DNA of 64,000 nt from Actinomadura flavalba DSM 45200 (GTDB taxonomy: Bacteria; Actinomycetota; Actinomycetes; Streptosporangiales; Streptosporangiaceae): the NCBI RefSeq assembly GCF_000374305.1, contig NZ_KB894104.1:1-64000 (forward strand). Direction: 5' to 3'. Under the pieces are notes generated by a model. That model saw only the letters and a program-made list of their open reading frames with translations, was not told where the DNA came from and ran no database searches. This document shows positions 23,926 through 32,748 of the stretch, piece after piece. Within the stretch, counting starts at the first letter, position 1. Each line of letters opens with the position of its first letter. The translations under genes and the position numbers were made by a program.

Positions 23926-25188
23926 TTATTTGAGGTGTCCCTCTCCGGTCACCACGTATTTGGTGGACGTCAACTCCGGGAGGCCCATCGGGCCGCGCGC
24001 GTGGAGCTTCTGGGTCGAGATGCCGATCTCGGCGCCGAAGCCGAACTCCTCGCCGTCGGTGAAGCGCGTCGAGGCGTTGACCATGACGGCGGCGGAGTCG
24101 ACCAGGGCGACGAACCGCTTGGCGGCGGGCTGCGACGTCGTCACGATCGCCTCGGTGTGCCCGGACCCGTACTCGCGGATGTGCGCCACGGCCTCGTCCA
24201 GCGAGCCGACGACGCGGGCGGCGATGTCCAGCGACAGGTACTCGGCGGCCCAGTCGTCGGCGGTCGCCGGAACGACGTCGTCGGCGGCGGCCGCGACGCG
24301 CTCGTCGCCGTGCACGGTGACGCCCTCGGCGCGCAGCGCGTCCAGCACGCGCGGCAGGAACGCGTCGGCCGCGTCGGCGTGCACGAGCAGCGTCTCGGCC
24401 GCGTTGCACACCGACGGACGCTGCGTCTTGGCGTTCACGACGATGTCGACGGCCATGTCCAGGTCGGCGGCGGCGTCCACGTAGACGGCGCAGTTCCCGA
24501 CGCCGGTCTCGATGACCGGGACGGTCGACTCCTCCACCACCGAGGTGATCAGCGACGCGCCGCCGCGCGGGATCAGCACGTCCACCAGGCCGCGCGCCCG
24601 CATCAGGTGCCGGACCGACGCACGGCTCGTGCCGGGCACGAGCTGGATCGCGTCCGGCGGGACCGGCGTGCCGAGCAGCGCGCCCTGCATGACGCCGACG
24701 AGCACCGTGTTGGAGTCGATCGCCGACGACGAGCCGCGCAGCAGCGCCACGTTGCCGCTCTTGAGGCACAGCGCGGCGGCGTCCACGGTGACGTTGGGGC
24801 GGCCCTCGTAGATGATGCCGACGACGCCGAGCGGCACCCGGATCTGCCGCAGGTCCAGGCCGTTGGGCAGCACGTTGCCGCGCACCGTCTCCCCCACCGG
24901 GTCGGGCAGCGCGGCGACCTTGCGGACGGCGTCGGCGATGGCCGCGATCCGCTCCGGCGTCAGGCTCAGCCGGTCGATCATGTACTCGGACGTGCCGGCC
25001 TCGCGGGCGCGGGCGACGTCGCCCTCGTTGGCCTTGACGATCTCGGGCGTCGCGGCGACCAGCGCGTCCGCGATCGCGTGCAGCGCGGCGTCCTTCACCG
25101 CGCGCGGCTGCGGCGCCAGCCCCGCCGCCGCCGCCCGGCCCCGCCGGGCCACCCGGAGGAAGTCGTCGCGCTCCTGCTCGTCCGTCAT
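23926..25188 (-). CDS. proA: Glutamate-5-semialdehyde dehydrogenase (gamma-glutamyl phosphate reductase)
   Basis: A 420-residue ProA, which reduces gamma-glutamyl phosphate with NADPH, the second step of proline synthesis. Landmarks: [18 protein letters not shown] (near 117-134), [10 protein letters not shown], and the catalytic Cys261 in [13 protein letters not shown], plus [20 protein letters not shown] near the C-terminus. The length is normal for the family. The start is ATG 25188 with AGGAG 6 nt upstream. It lies 8 nt after proB, a standard proBA operon. Confidence 0.97.
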   Translation of the reverse strand: MTDEQERDDFLRVARRGRAAAAGLAPQPRAVKDAALHAIADALVAATPEIVKANEGDVARAREAGTSEYMIDRLSLTPERIAAIADAVRKVAALPDPVGETVRGNVLPNGLDLRQIRVPLGVVGIIYEGRPNVTVDAAALCLKSGNVALLRGSSSAIDSNTVLVGVMQGALLGTPVPPDAIQLVPGTSRASVRHLMRARGLVDVLIPRGGASLITSVVEESTVPVIETGVGNCAVYVDAAADLDMAVDIVVNAKTQRPSVCNAAETLLVHADAADAFLPRVLDALRAEGVTVHGDERVAAAADDVVPATADDWAAEYLSLDIAARVVGSLDEAVAHIREYGSGHTEAIVTTSQPAAKRFVALVDSAAVMVNASTRFTDGEEFGFGAEIGISTQKLHARGPMGLPELTSTKYVVTGEGHLK

Positions 25189-25196
25189 GACAGCTC

Positions 25197-26306
25197 CTAT
25201 GTGAGGATCACCAGTTGGTCGCGGTGGATGATCTCGCGTTCGTACTCGGGGCCGAGTTCGCGGGCCAGCCAGCGGGTCGAGCGGCCCATGAGGTCGGGGA
25301 TCTCGGCGGCGTCGTAGTTGACGAGGCCGCGCGCGACGACGCGTCCGTCCGCGCCGCACAGGTCGACGGGGTCGCCCGCGGCGAAGTCGCCCTGGACGCC
25401 CGTCACCCCGGCGGGCAGCAGCGACTTGCCGCGCTGCACGACCGCCTCGACGGCGCCCGCGTCGAGCAGGACGCGGCCGTGGCCGGTGGTGGCGTGCGCC
25501 AGCCACAGGTGGCGGCCGGACCGCAGCCGCGCCGTCTGCGGGTGGAACAGCGTGCCGACGGGCTCGCCCGCGAGGGCGCGGGCGGCGGACGCGGCGTCGG
25601 TCAGCACGACCGGCAGGCCCGCGATGCGCGCCGCCTCGACCTTGGTGACCATGCCGCCGGTGCCGACCCGCCCGGACCGGCCCAGCTCGATCCCGGCCAG
25701 GTCGGCGGGGGTGCGGACCTCGTCCACGCGCCGGGCGCCCGGCTTGCGGGGATCGCCGGTGTAGAGGGCGTCCACGTCGGACAGCAGGACGACGGCGTCG
25801 GCGCGGGTCAGGTGCGCGACGAGCGCGGCCAGCCGGTCGTTGTCACCGAAGCGGATCTCGTCGGTGGCGACCGTGTCGTTCTCGTTGACGATCGGAACGA
25901 CGCCGAGCGCGAGGAGCTGCGCCAGCGTGCGCTGCGCGTTGCGGTGGTGCGACCGGCGCATCATGTCGTCGGCCGTCAGCAGCACCTGCCCGACCGTCAG
26001 CCCGTACCGGGCGAACGACGCGGTGTACCGGGCGAACAGCAGGCCCTGCCCGACGCTCGCGGCGGCCTGCTGCGTGGCCAGGTCGGACGGGCGCCGGGCC
26101 AGCCCGAGCGGGCCGAGCCCCGCCGCGATGGCGCCGGACGAGACGAAGACGATCTCCGTCCCGGCGGCGCGGCGCGCGGCGAGCACGTCGACGAGCGCGT
26201 CGATGCGGTCCCCGTCGATGGTGCCCTGCGGGGTCGTCAGCGACGACGAGCCCGCCTTCACCACCAGGCGCCGCGCCTTCTCGATCTCGGTACGGGTCTC
26301 GCTCAC
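25197..26306 (-). CDS. proB: Glutamate 5-kinase
   Basis: A 369-residue ProB that phosphorylates glutamate for proline synthesis. The amino-acid-kinase domain (about 10-240) has [17 protein letters not shown] and [12 protein letters not shown]; the C-terminal 90 residues form the PUA domain found in most bacterial ProB. The enzyme is normally feedback-inhibited by proline. The start is GTG 26306 with GAGGA 7 nt upstream. It lies 33 nt after obgE and 8 nt before proA, the usual obg-proB-proA order of actinobacteria. Confidence 0.97.
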   Translation of the reverse strand: MSETRTEIEKARRLVVKAGSSSLTTPQGTIDGDRIDALVDVLAARRAAGTEIVFVSSGAIAAGLGPLGLARRPSDLATQQAAASVGQGLLFARYTASFARYGLTVGQVLLTADDMMRRSHHRNAQRTLAQLLALGVVPIVNENDTVATDEIRFGDNDRLAALVAHLTRADAVVLLSDVDALYTGDPRKPGARRVDEVRTPADLAGIELGRSGRVGTGGMVTKVEAARIAGLPVVLTDAASAARALAGEPVGTLFHPQTARLRSGRHLWLAHATTGHGRVLLDAGAVEAVVQRGKSLLPAGVTGVQGDFAAGDPVDLCGADGRVVARGLVNYDAAEIPDLMGRSTRWLARELGPEYEREIIHRDQLVILT

Positions 26307-26339
26307 GAGGATTCCTCTAGGGGGAGGTGCGGACGCGGG

Positions 26340-27743
26340 TCAGCGGTGCCGGTCCAGCCGGCGGTCGGTGCCGCGCGGTCCGGTGCCGCCCTCGGCGTCG
26401 TCCTCGCCGTCGGGCTGCCAGTCGAAGACGACGGCGTCGTCGGGGGTGCCGATGAGGACGGTGGCGCCCGCGCTGGCGCCCGCCTTGGCCAGGGCGTCCT
26501 CGACGCCGATCCGGGCGAGCCGGTCGGCGAGGAACCCGACGGCCTCCTCGTTGGCGAAGTCGGTCTGGCGCAGCCAGCGGACCGGCTTGACGCCGGTGAT
26601 GAGGTAGGTGTTCTCCCCCATCGTCTTGATCTCGAAGTCGGCGTCGCCGCCGACCGGCGCCGGGCGCAGCACGATGCGGGTGGGCTCGGCGGGCGGCAGC
26701 GACGCGCGGTACTCGGTGACCATCTCGGCCATCGCGAACGACAGCTCGCGCAGGCCCTCGTGGCTGGCGGCCGACACCTCGAACACCTTCAGCCCGCGCT
26801 GCTCGAACTCGCCGCGGACCATGTCGGCCAGCTCGCGTCCGTCCGGGACGTCCACCTTGTTCAGGACGACGATGCGGGGCCGGTCCGACAGGGGCCGGTC
26901 ACCGAGGACGCGGTCGTAGGCGCGCAGCTCCTTCTCGATGACCTCGAAGTCGCTGACGGGGTCGCGGCCGGGCTCCATCGTCGCGCAGTCCAGGACGTGC
27001 GCGAGCGTGGAGGACCGCTCGATGTGCCGCAGGAACTCCAGGCCGAGGCCGCGGCCCTCGCTGGCGCCCTCGATGAGGCCGGGGACGTCCGCGACGGTGA
27101 ACGTGGTGTCGCCCGCGCTGACGACGCCGAGGTTGGGGACCAGCGTCGTGAACGGGTAGGCGGCGATCTTCGGCTTGGCGGCCGACAGCGCCGCGATCAG
27201 CGACGACTTGCCCGCGCTGGGGAACCCGACGAGTGCCACGTCGGCGACGCTCTTCAGCTCCAGCACGACGTCGAGTTCGAGGCCGGGCTCACCGAGCAGC
27301 GCGAAACCGGGCGCCTTGCGCTTGGCCGAGGCCAGCGCGGCGTTCCCGAGCCCGCCCTTGCCGCCCTCCGCGACGACGTAGCGGGTGCCCTCACCGACGA
27401 GGTCGGCCAGGACCTCGCCGTGGGCGTCCTTGACGACGGTGCCGTCCGGCACGGGCAGCACGACGTCGGCGCCGTCGGCGCCGGTGCGGTGCCCGCCCTG
27501 GCCGGGCTTGCCGTTGCCGCCGCGCCGGTGCGGGCGCCGGTGGTACTCCAGCAGGCTCGCCGCGTTGGAGTCGACCTCCAGGACGACGTTCCCGCCGCGC
27601 CCGCCGTTGGCGCCGTCCGGCCCGCCGAGCGGCTTGAACTTCTCCCGGTGGACCGAGGCGCACCCGTTGCCGCCGTTGCCCGCCGCGACGTGCAGCACCA
27701 CGCGGTCCACGAACTGCGCGCCCGATCCGGCTCCTGCGGCCAC
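26340..27743 (-). CDS. obgE: GTPase Obg/CgtA
   Basis: A 467-residue Obg GTPase, a 50S assembly and stress factor that affects sporulation in Streptomyces. The Gly-rich Obg fold spans about 8-165 ([26 protein letters not shown]). The G domain follows with GFPSAGKS (173-180), [10 protein letters not shown] and NKVD. The C-terminal OCT domain is followed by an acidic tail. GTG 27743 is chosen because GAGAGG precedes it by 8 nt and family members begin close to FVDRV. A strong terminator lies between it and rpmA, so it probably has its own promoter in the 94-nt gap. Confidence 0.95.
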   Translation of the reverse strand: MAAGAGSGAQFVDRVVLHVAAGNGGNGCASVHREKFKPLGGPDGANGGRGGNVVLEVDSNAASLLEYHRRPHRRGGNGKPGQGGHRTGADGADVVLPVPDGTVVKDAHGEVLADLVGEGTRYVVAEGGKGGLGNAALASAKRKAPGFALLGEPGLELDVVLELKSVADVALVGFPSAGKSSLIAALSAAKPKIAAYPFTTLVPNLGVVSAGDTTFTVADVPGLIEGASEGRGLGLEFLRHIERSSTLAHVLDCATMEPGRDPVSDFEVIEKELRAYDRVLGDRPLSDRPRIVVLNKVDVPDGRELADMVRGEFEQRGLKVFEVSAASHEGLRELSFAMAEMVTEYRASLPPAEPTRIVLRPAPVGGDADFEIKTMGENTYLITGVKPVRWLRQTDFANEEAVGFLADRLARIGVEDALAKAGASAGATVLIGTPDDAVVFDWQPDGEDDAEGGTGPRGTDRRLDRHR

Positions 27744-27784
27744 GATCCCGTCCTCTCGATTGACTGCCCCGCCGAAACAGAGCA

Positions 27785-27814
27785 AAGGGGGCGGACCAGG
27801 TGGTCCGCCCCCTT
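27785..27814 (-). terminator. Terminator of the rplU-rpmA operon
   Basis: A perfect 14-bp stem (arm AAGGGGGCGGACCA) with a 2-nt centre, followed on the minus strand by TGCTCTGTTTC. It lies 24 nt past the rpmA stop codon. Confidence 0.85.
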
Positions 27815-27837
27815 GTACAAGTACTGCTACGGCGGAA

Positions 27838-28095
27838 TTACTCCGCCGGCGGGATGATGCTCACGGCGTTGCGGCCGCGGTAGCGGCCGAACTGCACGGT
27901 GCCCGCGATCAGCGCGAACAGGGTGTCGTCACCGCCGCGGCCGACGCCGGGGCCGGGGTGGTGGTGCGTGCCGCGCTGGCGGATGAGGATCTCGCCGGCG
28001 TTGACGCGCTGGCCGCCGAACCGCTTGACGCCGAGACGCTGGGCATTGGAGTCGCGGCCGTTACGGCTGGACGATGCGCCCTTCTTGTGTGCCAT
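27838..28095 (-). CDS. rpmA: 50S ribosomal protein L27
   Basis: An 85-residue L27 with the invariant start [24 protein letters not shown] and [15 protein letters not shown]. Its N-terminus reaches the peptidyl transferase centre. There is no N-terminal prosequence of the kind cleaved in Firmicutes. It is 12 nt downstream of rplU and followed by a terminator. Confidence 0.98.
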   Translation of the reverse strand: MAHKKGASSSRNGRDSNAQRLGVKRFGGQRVNAGEILIRQRGTHHHPGPGVGRGGDDTLFALIAGTVQFGRYRGRNAVSIIPPAE

Positions 28096-28107
28096 GGTCC
28101 GCTCCCC

Positions 28108-28425
28108 TTACTTCTTGCCGGACTTGATACCGGTGATCTTGACCTCGGTGTACGGCTGGCGGTGACCCATCCGCCGCTTGTACCCGGTCTTGTTCCGGTA
28201 GTGCATGATGTTGATCTTCGGGCCCTTGACGGCACCGATGATCTCGGCGGTGATCTCGAACTTCGCGAGATCGGCGGCCTTGCTGACGACGTTGTCGCCG
28301 TCGACGACCAGCAGCGCCTGGAGCTTCAGCGTGTCACCGGCCTCGCCGGTGAGCCGGTCGACGGTGAGGACGTCGCCCTCGGCCACCTTCTCCTGCCTGC
28401 CGCCTGCGCGGACAATCGCGTACAC
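28108..28425 (-). CDS. rplU: 50S ribosomal protein L21
   Basis: A 105-residue L21 beginning YAIVRAGGRQEKV and ending KVKITGIKSGKK-like, with the signature YKRRMGHRQPYT near residue 85. It binds 23S rRNA domain V together with L20. The start is GTG 28425, with GAGAGG about 9 nt upstream. The gene heads the rplU-rpmA operon and has a long 5' leader (about 220 nt if the TATTCT at 28658-28653 is its -10). Confidence 0.97.
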   Translation of the reverse strand: MYAIVRAGGRQEKVAEGDVLTVDRLTGEAGDTLKLQALLVVDGDNVVSKAADLAKFEITAEIIGAVKGPKINIMHYRNKTGYKRRMGHRQPYTEVKITGIKSGKK

Positions 28426-28658
28426 CGCGAAACCTCTCGTGTTGCGCGCGCTTCCGGAACGAACCGGCCCCGCACGTGGTTGACCCAGCCCTCGGCCGAG
28501 GGCCTACCCCCGGCACGCGGCCGAGGGCGGCACGCCGGCGGGAGACCCGCCGGCGCTCTCTGCTGTGGACCCCGCCTGACGGCGGGCACTGCACGCCCGG
28601 CCCGGGGACCGGGGGCACGTCTGCACGGCGCGTCACGACACGCCGACACCGAAGAATA
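28426..28658 (-). promoter_or_regulatory. rplU promoter and long leader
   Basis: TATTCT (28658-28653, minus strand) is the best -10 in the rne-rplU gap and predicts a leader of about 220 nt. Within it lies a strong hairpin at 28533-28555 (CGCCGGCGGG / CCCGCCGGCG, loop AGA). Ribosomal protein leaders often carry autoregulatory structures; this one is unproven, and no good -35 is visible. Confidence 0.35.
28533..28555. terminator. Perfect hairpin in the rne-rplU gap
   Basis: A 10-bp stem with a 3-nt loop. It could terminate rne transcripts (rne ends at 28708) or act as a leader structure for rplU. Confidence 0.45.
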
Positions 28659-28707
28659 CCGGATGCCCCGGCCCGAACGCGAACCGCGCCCGGGCCGGGC
28701 ACCGGGG

Positions 28708-31524
28708 CTACTCGACCGCGACCTGGTCGGCCGTCGCCGCCTGCTCGGTCTCCGCCGCGTCCGCGCCCGCCTTCGGCTTGGCCGGACGGCGCGACCGGCG
28801 GCGGCGCGGCGCGGGCTCCTCGGCGGTGTCCGCGCCGGAGCCGTTCAGGTCGGCCGGAACCGGCTCGTCGGCCGTGAGCGTGCCGGGCGCCGTGCCGCTG
28901 CTCTCCGCGACGGCCTCCTCGGCGTCCACGACCGCCTGCTGCGGGGCCGCCTCGTCGGAGTCGGGGTCGGGGCCGTCGCCGTTGCGCCCCGCCCTGCCCT
29001 GCCGGGAGACCTTCTCCTCCACGGCCTTCTCCACGTCGCCCTTGCGCTTGCGCTTGCGGCCGTTGCCCTCCTTGGCGGCGGGCTTCTCGGCGGATTCGAC
29101 CGGGGTGAGCTGCACGTGGACGCCGCGGCCGTTGCAGCAGTCGCACGTCTCGGAGAACGCCTCCAGCAGGCCCTGCCCGACGCGCTTGCGCGTCATCTGC
29201 ACGAGCCCGAGCGAGGTCACCTCGGCCACCTGGTGCTTGGTGCGGTCCCGCGACAGGCACTCCACCAGGCGGCGCAGCACCAGGTCGCGGTTGCTCTCCA
29301 ACACCATGTCGATGAAGTCGACGACGATGATGCCGCCGATGTCGCGCAGCCGGAGCTGGCGGACGATCTCCTCGGCCGCCTCCAGGTTGTTGCGGGTGAC
29401 CGTCTCCTCCAGGTTCCCGCCCTGCCCGGTGAACTTGCCGGTGTTGACGTCGATGACCGTCATCGCCTCGGTGCGGTCGATGACCAGCGAACCGCCCGAC
29501 GGCAGCCACACCTTGCGCTCCAGCGCCTTGGCGATCTGCTCCTCGACGCGGAACGCCGCGAACGCGTCGGTGTCGCCGTCCCAGCGCTCGACCCGGTCCT
29601 CCAGGTGCGGCGCCACGTAGTGCACGTAGTCGGCGACGGTGTCCCACGCCTCGTCGCCCGAGACGACGAGCTTGGTGAAGTCCTCGTTGAAGATGTCGCG
29701 GATGACGCGGACGGTCAGGTCGGGCTCACCGTGCAGCAGCGACGGCGCGGACGCCGTCTTGACCTGCTTGCGGATGTTCTCCCACTGCGCCGACAGCCGC
29801 GTCACGTCGCGCGTCAGCTCCTCCTCGGTGGCGCCCTCGGCGGCCGTCCGCACGATCACCCCGGCGTTCTCCGGCATGATCTTCTTGAGGATCTGCTTGA
29901 GGCGGCTGCGCTCCTTGTCGGGCAGTTTGCGGCTGATGCCCGTCATCGAGCCGTCCGGCACGTACACCAGGTAGCGGCCCGGCAGCGAGATCTGGCTCGT
30001 CAGGCGCGCGCCCTTGTGGCCCAGCGGGTCCTTGGTGACCTGCACCAGCACCGACTGGCCCGACTTCAGCGCGACCTCGATCCGGCGCGGCTGGCCGACC
30101 AGGCCGGACGCGTCCCAGTTGACCTCGCCCGCGTACAGCACGGCGTTGCGGCCCTTGCCGATGTCGACGAACGCCGCCTCCATCGACGGCAGCACGTTCT
30201 GCACCTTGCCCAGGTACACGTTGCCGACGTACGACTGGTGCGTCGCGCGGTTGACGTAGTGCTCGACGAGGACGCCGTCCTCCAGCACCGCGATCTGCGT
30301 GCGCTCGCCCTGCTGGCGGACGACCATCTGCCGCTCGACCGACTCGCGGCGCGCCAGGAACTCGGCCTCGGTGATCACCGGCGGGCGGCGGCGGCCCTGC
30401 TCGCGGCCCTCGCGGCGGCGCTGCTTCTTGGCCTCCAGCCGGGTCGAGCCCCGGACGGACTGCACCTCGTCCTCGACGGCGCGGGCGTCGCGGACGTGCG
30501 TGACGGTGTTCGGCGGGTCGTCCTGGACGGTGCCGTCCTCGCCGCCGGAGCGGCGACGGCGGCGGCGCCGCCGACGGCTGCCGGTGCCCTCGTCGTCGGC
30601 GTCGTCGTCGGCCGCGCGGTCGGCCTTGTCCTTGGCGGACTCCTTCGCGGGCTCCTTGGCCTCCTTGGCCTTCGGCTGCTTGGATTTGGCGTCCTTGCCG
30701 GACTCCTTCTTGGCCTCGGCGGGCTCCTTCTTGGCCTGCCGGGAGCCCTGCTCGGCGTCGTCCTCGTCGCCGTAGTCGTCGGTGTCGCCGTCGCGGGCGG
30801 CGCGGCCCCGGCCGCGGCCGCCGCGGCGGCGGCGACGGCGGGCGGGACGGTCACCGGACTCGTCGTCGGTGTCGTCGTCGGCGGCGTCGTCGGTCTCCTC
30901 CGGCTCGGCGGCCGGTGCGGGGGCCGGACGCTCGCGGCGCGGCGGCGCGGCGGTGGGCTGCGGCGGCTGGAACACGACCATCGGCGGCTGGAACGTCGCG
31001 GCGGGGACGGCGGCGTCGTCCTCGCCGGGGGTGTCGGCGGCGGGCGCCTCCGGCTCGGCGGGCGCGGCGGTCTTGCGGCGCGAGCGGCTGCGCTTGGCGG
31101 GCGCCTCGGCGGGCTCGGCCGGCTCGGCGGCGGCCTCGGGCGCGGCGGACGTCTCGGCGGGCTCGGGCGGCGGACCGGCCGGACGCTTGCGGCTGCGGGC
31201 GCGCGGCGTCGACGTCACGACGGGCGGCGGCGCGGCGGCCTCGCCCGCGCTCTCGGCGGCGGCCTCCTCGGCGCCGTCGGACCCGGCGGCGGGCGCGGCC
31301 TTGCGCGACCGCGTCGCACGGGTGCGGGCGGGCTTGGCGGCGCGGGCGGCGTCCTCGTCCGGGGCGGGCGCCCCGGCGGCGTCGTCGACGTCCGGCGGCG
31401 GGCCCGCCGGGCGGCTCGCGCGGCGGCGCGGCGTGCGCACGACCGCGCCCCCGCCCGGTGCGGCGGCCGTCGCGGTGGCGTCCTCAGACGACTCGGTGGC
31501 CGATTCGGCCTCGTTCTCCAGCAT
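28708..31524 (-). CDS. rne: Ribonuclease E/G family endoribonuclease
   Basis: A 938-residue RNase E/G, the main mRNA-decay and rRNA-processing endonuclease of actinobacteria. The first 370 or so residues are disordered Ala/Pro/acidic/basic sequence with [12 protein letters not shown] tracts, followed by the S1 domain (GNVYLGKVQNVLPSMEAAFV), the catalytic core with VVDFIDMVLESNRDLV, and the Zn-link-like CDCCNGRG. The C-terminus is again disordered. The layout with the catalytic core in the middle is usual for Streptomyces and mycobacteria. ATG 31524 (MLENEAE) is chosen because GGGAG lies 8 nt upstream and actinobacterial homologues begin in the same way; an in-frame ATG at 31641 lies inside a palindrome. 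Confidence 0.93.
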   Translation of the reverse strand: MLENEAESATESSEDATATAAAPGGGAVVRTPRRRASRPAGPPPDVDDAAGAPAPDEDAARAAKPARTRATRSRKAAPAAGSDGAEEAAAESAGEAAAPPPVVTSTPRARSRKRPAGPPPEPAETSAAPEAAAEPAEPAEAPAKRSRSRRKTAAPAEPEAPAADTPGEDDAAVPAATFQPPMVVFQPPQPTAAPPRRERPAPAPAAEPEETDDAADDDTDDESGDRPARRRRRRGGRGRGRAARDGDTDDYGDEDDAEQGSRQAKKEPAEAKKESGKDAKSKQPKAKEAKEPAKESAKDKADRAADDDADDEGTGSRRRRRRRRRSGGEDGTVQDDPPNTVTHVRDARAVEDEVQSVRGSTRLEAKKQRRREGREQGRRRPPVITEAEFLARRESVERQMVVRQQGERTQIAVLEDGVLVEHYVNRATHQSYVGNVYLGKVQNVLPSMEAAFVDIGKGRNAVLYAGEVNWDASGLVGQPRRIEVALKSGQSVLVQVTKDPLGHKGARLTSQISLPGRYLVYVPDGSMTGISRKLPDKERSRLKQILKKIMPENAGVIVRTAAEGATEEELTRDVTRLSAQWENIRKQVKTASAPSLLHGEPDLTVRVIRDIFNEDFTKLVVSGDEAWDTVADYVHYVAPHLEDRVERWDGDTDAFAAFRVEEQIAKALERKVWLPSGGSLVIDRTEAMTVIDVNTGKFTGQGGNLEETVTRNNLEAAEEIVRQLRLRDIGGIIVVDFIDMVLESNRDLVLRRLVECLSRDRTKHQVAEVTSLGLVQMTRKRVGQGLLEAFSETCDCCNGRGVHVQLTPVESAEKPAAKEGNGRKRKRKGDVEKAVEEKVSRQGRAGRNGDGPDPDSDEAAPQQAVVDAEEAVAESSGTAPGTLTADEPVPADLNGSGADTAEEPAPRRRRSRRPAKPKAGADAAETEQAATADQVAVE

Positions 31525-31630
31525 GCGGGTGTCTCCCGTCAGGTTCCCGGGCGCGACCTCGCCGTCCGCCTTCTCGGGCGGAACGGTGCGGTGCGCCGCG
31601 CGGGAACTCCTCAGTTCTCGGTGCCGGTGC

Positions 31631-31650
31631 GCCCGGGCCATGGCCCGGGC
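31631..31650. repeat. Perfect 20-nt palindrome upstream of rne
   Basis: GCCCGGGCCATGGCCCGGGC, about 107 nt before the rne start codon, in the 198-nt gap to the upstream gene. It may be an RNA hairpin in the rne leader or a protein-binding site. Confidence 0.6.
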
Positions 31651-31722
31651 ACGCCGACGAAGTCGTCGGGGGCGCGCCCGCCCTGCCCTGCGCTCCGGTT
31701 CCGTGACGGCACGGGACCGGCG

Positions 31723-32574
31723 CTACGAGCGGGCGCTGATGACGGCATCCGCGCTCGGGACCACGTCGGACCGCTCCGCGCCGGCAACGTCGCCGGCGGC
31801 GTGGGCGGTCTCCCGCTCGGGCGAGGCCCGATCGGGTCCGAGTGGATCCGTGAGGCCACCGGTGGCCGCGTCCAGAGGCCCCTGCGCCAGCCTGGTCACC
31901 AGAGGCGGTGACGGCGGCGCGAGGTCGGCGACCTGGCGCAGTCCGGTGAGGATGTCGTCGGGTCGTACGGCAGGAGTGGTATGCCGGACAACCATGCGAA
32001 GTATCGCACAAGGGGCATCCGCCGCCTCCGAGGCACGCCGGTCCAGCTCGAAGGAGGACACGGCGGACCGGGCGTCGAAGCGGCGACGGCCCTTCTTGGT
32101 GAGGCGTTCGACCTCGACGGTGCCGGCGGCGAGGAACGCGGCCACGGCCGCGGCGGCGTCATCGTGCGCGACGCCGTCGAGCCGGACGCGCCACTCCGAC
32201 GCCTCCAGCCGCTCCGCCAGGGCACTCGGCTTGCCCGACCCCGGCGGCACGACCACGACATCGCAGATGTCGAGACCGTCCGGCAGGGCCGCGTCGAGCT
32301 GGGCCTGGACCCGCGCAGGGTCGCGGATCTCGGTGAGCCCGAGTTCGAGGTACTCCGCCTCGCTGGCCACCCCTGTCGCCGCCGCGCCCGTGTACGAGAT
32401 CTTCGGGTGCGGTGAGAAGCCCGCGCTGAACGCGACCGGAATCCCGGCGCGCCGCACGGCGCGTTCCACGGCCCGGGAGATGTCGCGGTGGCTCGTGAAC
32501 CGCAGCCTGCCCCGCTTGGCATAGCGGACGCGCAGACGGTGGATCACGGGGGCCGGTGCCGGGCCCTCCGGCAT
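31723..32574 (-). CDS. TIGR03936 family radical SAM-associated protein (DUF2344)
   Basis: A 283-residue protein beginning RLRVRYAKRGRLRFTSHRD, then AFSAGFSPHPKISYTGAAATGVASEAEYLEL, the DUF2344/TIGR03936 signature. It lacks the CxxxCxxC cluster of radical SAM enzymes. In many bacteria this domain is encoded next to, or fused to, the TIGR03960 radical SAM protein, as here (32749-34671). The joint function is not established. The C-terminal 60 residues are low-complexity. The gene reads toward rne. Confidence 0.9.
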   Translation of the reverse strand: MPEGPAPAPVIHRLRVRYAKRGRLRFTSHRDISRAVERAVRRAGIPVAFSAGFSPHPKISYTGAAATGVASEAEYLELGLTEIRDPARVQAQLDAALPDGLDICDVVVVPPGSGKPSALAERLEASEWRVRLDGVAHDDAAAAVAAFLAAGTVEVERLTKKGRRRFDARSAVSSFELDRRASEAADAPCAILRMVVRHTTPAVRPDDILTGLRQVADLAPPSPPLVTRLAQGPLDAATGGLTDPLGPDRASPERETAHAAGDVAGAERSDVVPSADAVISARS

Positions 32575-32748
32575 GGGTGCCAGGGCTGTAGTCCTTCCTA
32601 CTCGTCGCGTGCTGACAAGAAACGTCTCCGAACAGAATACGGCTCTCCGGCGGAGGCTCGACCGTCGCGGCGCGCCACGGCCTCCCCGCCGGATGCCCTA
32701 TCCCCTACCCCGTCAGGCGCAGGAGTCCCCTCGAATCGCGAACGTCTC

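Noticed and set aside
27385-31911. Long plus-strand open frame across obgE, rpmA, rplU and rne
   Set aside because: It is a mirror of real genes with clear families; no motif, no plausible start signal.
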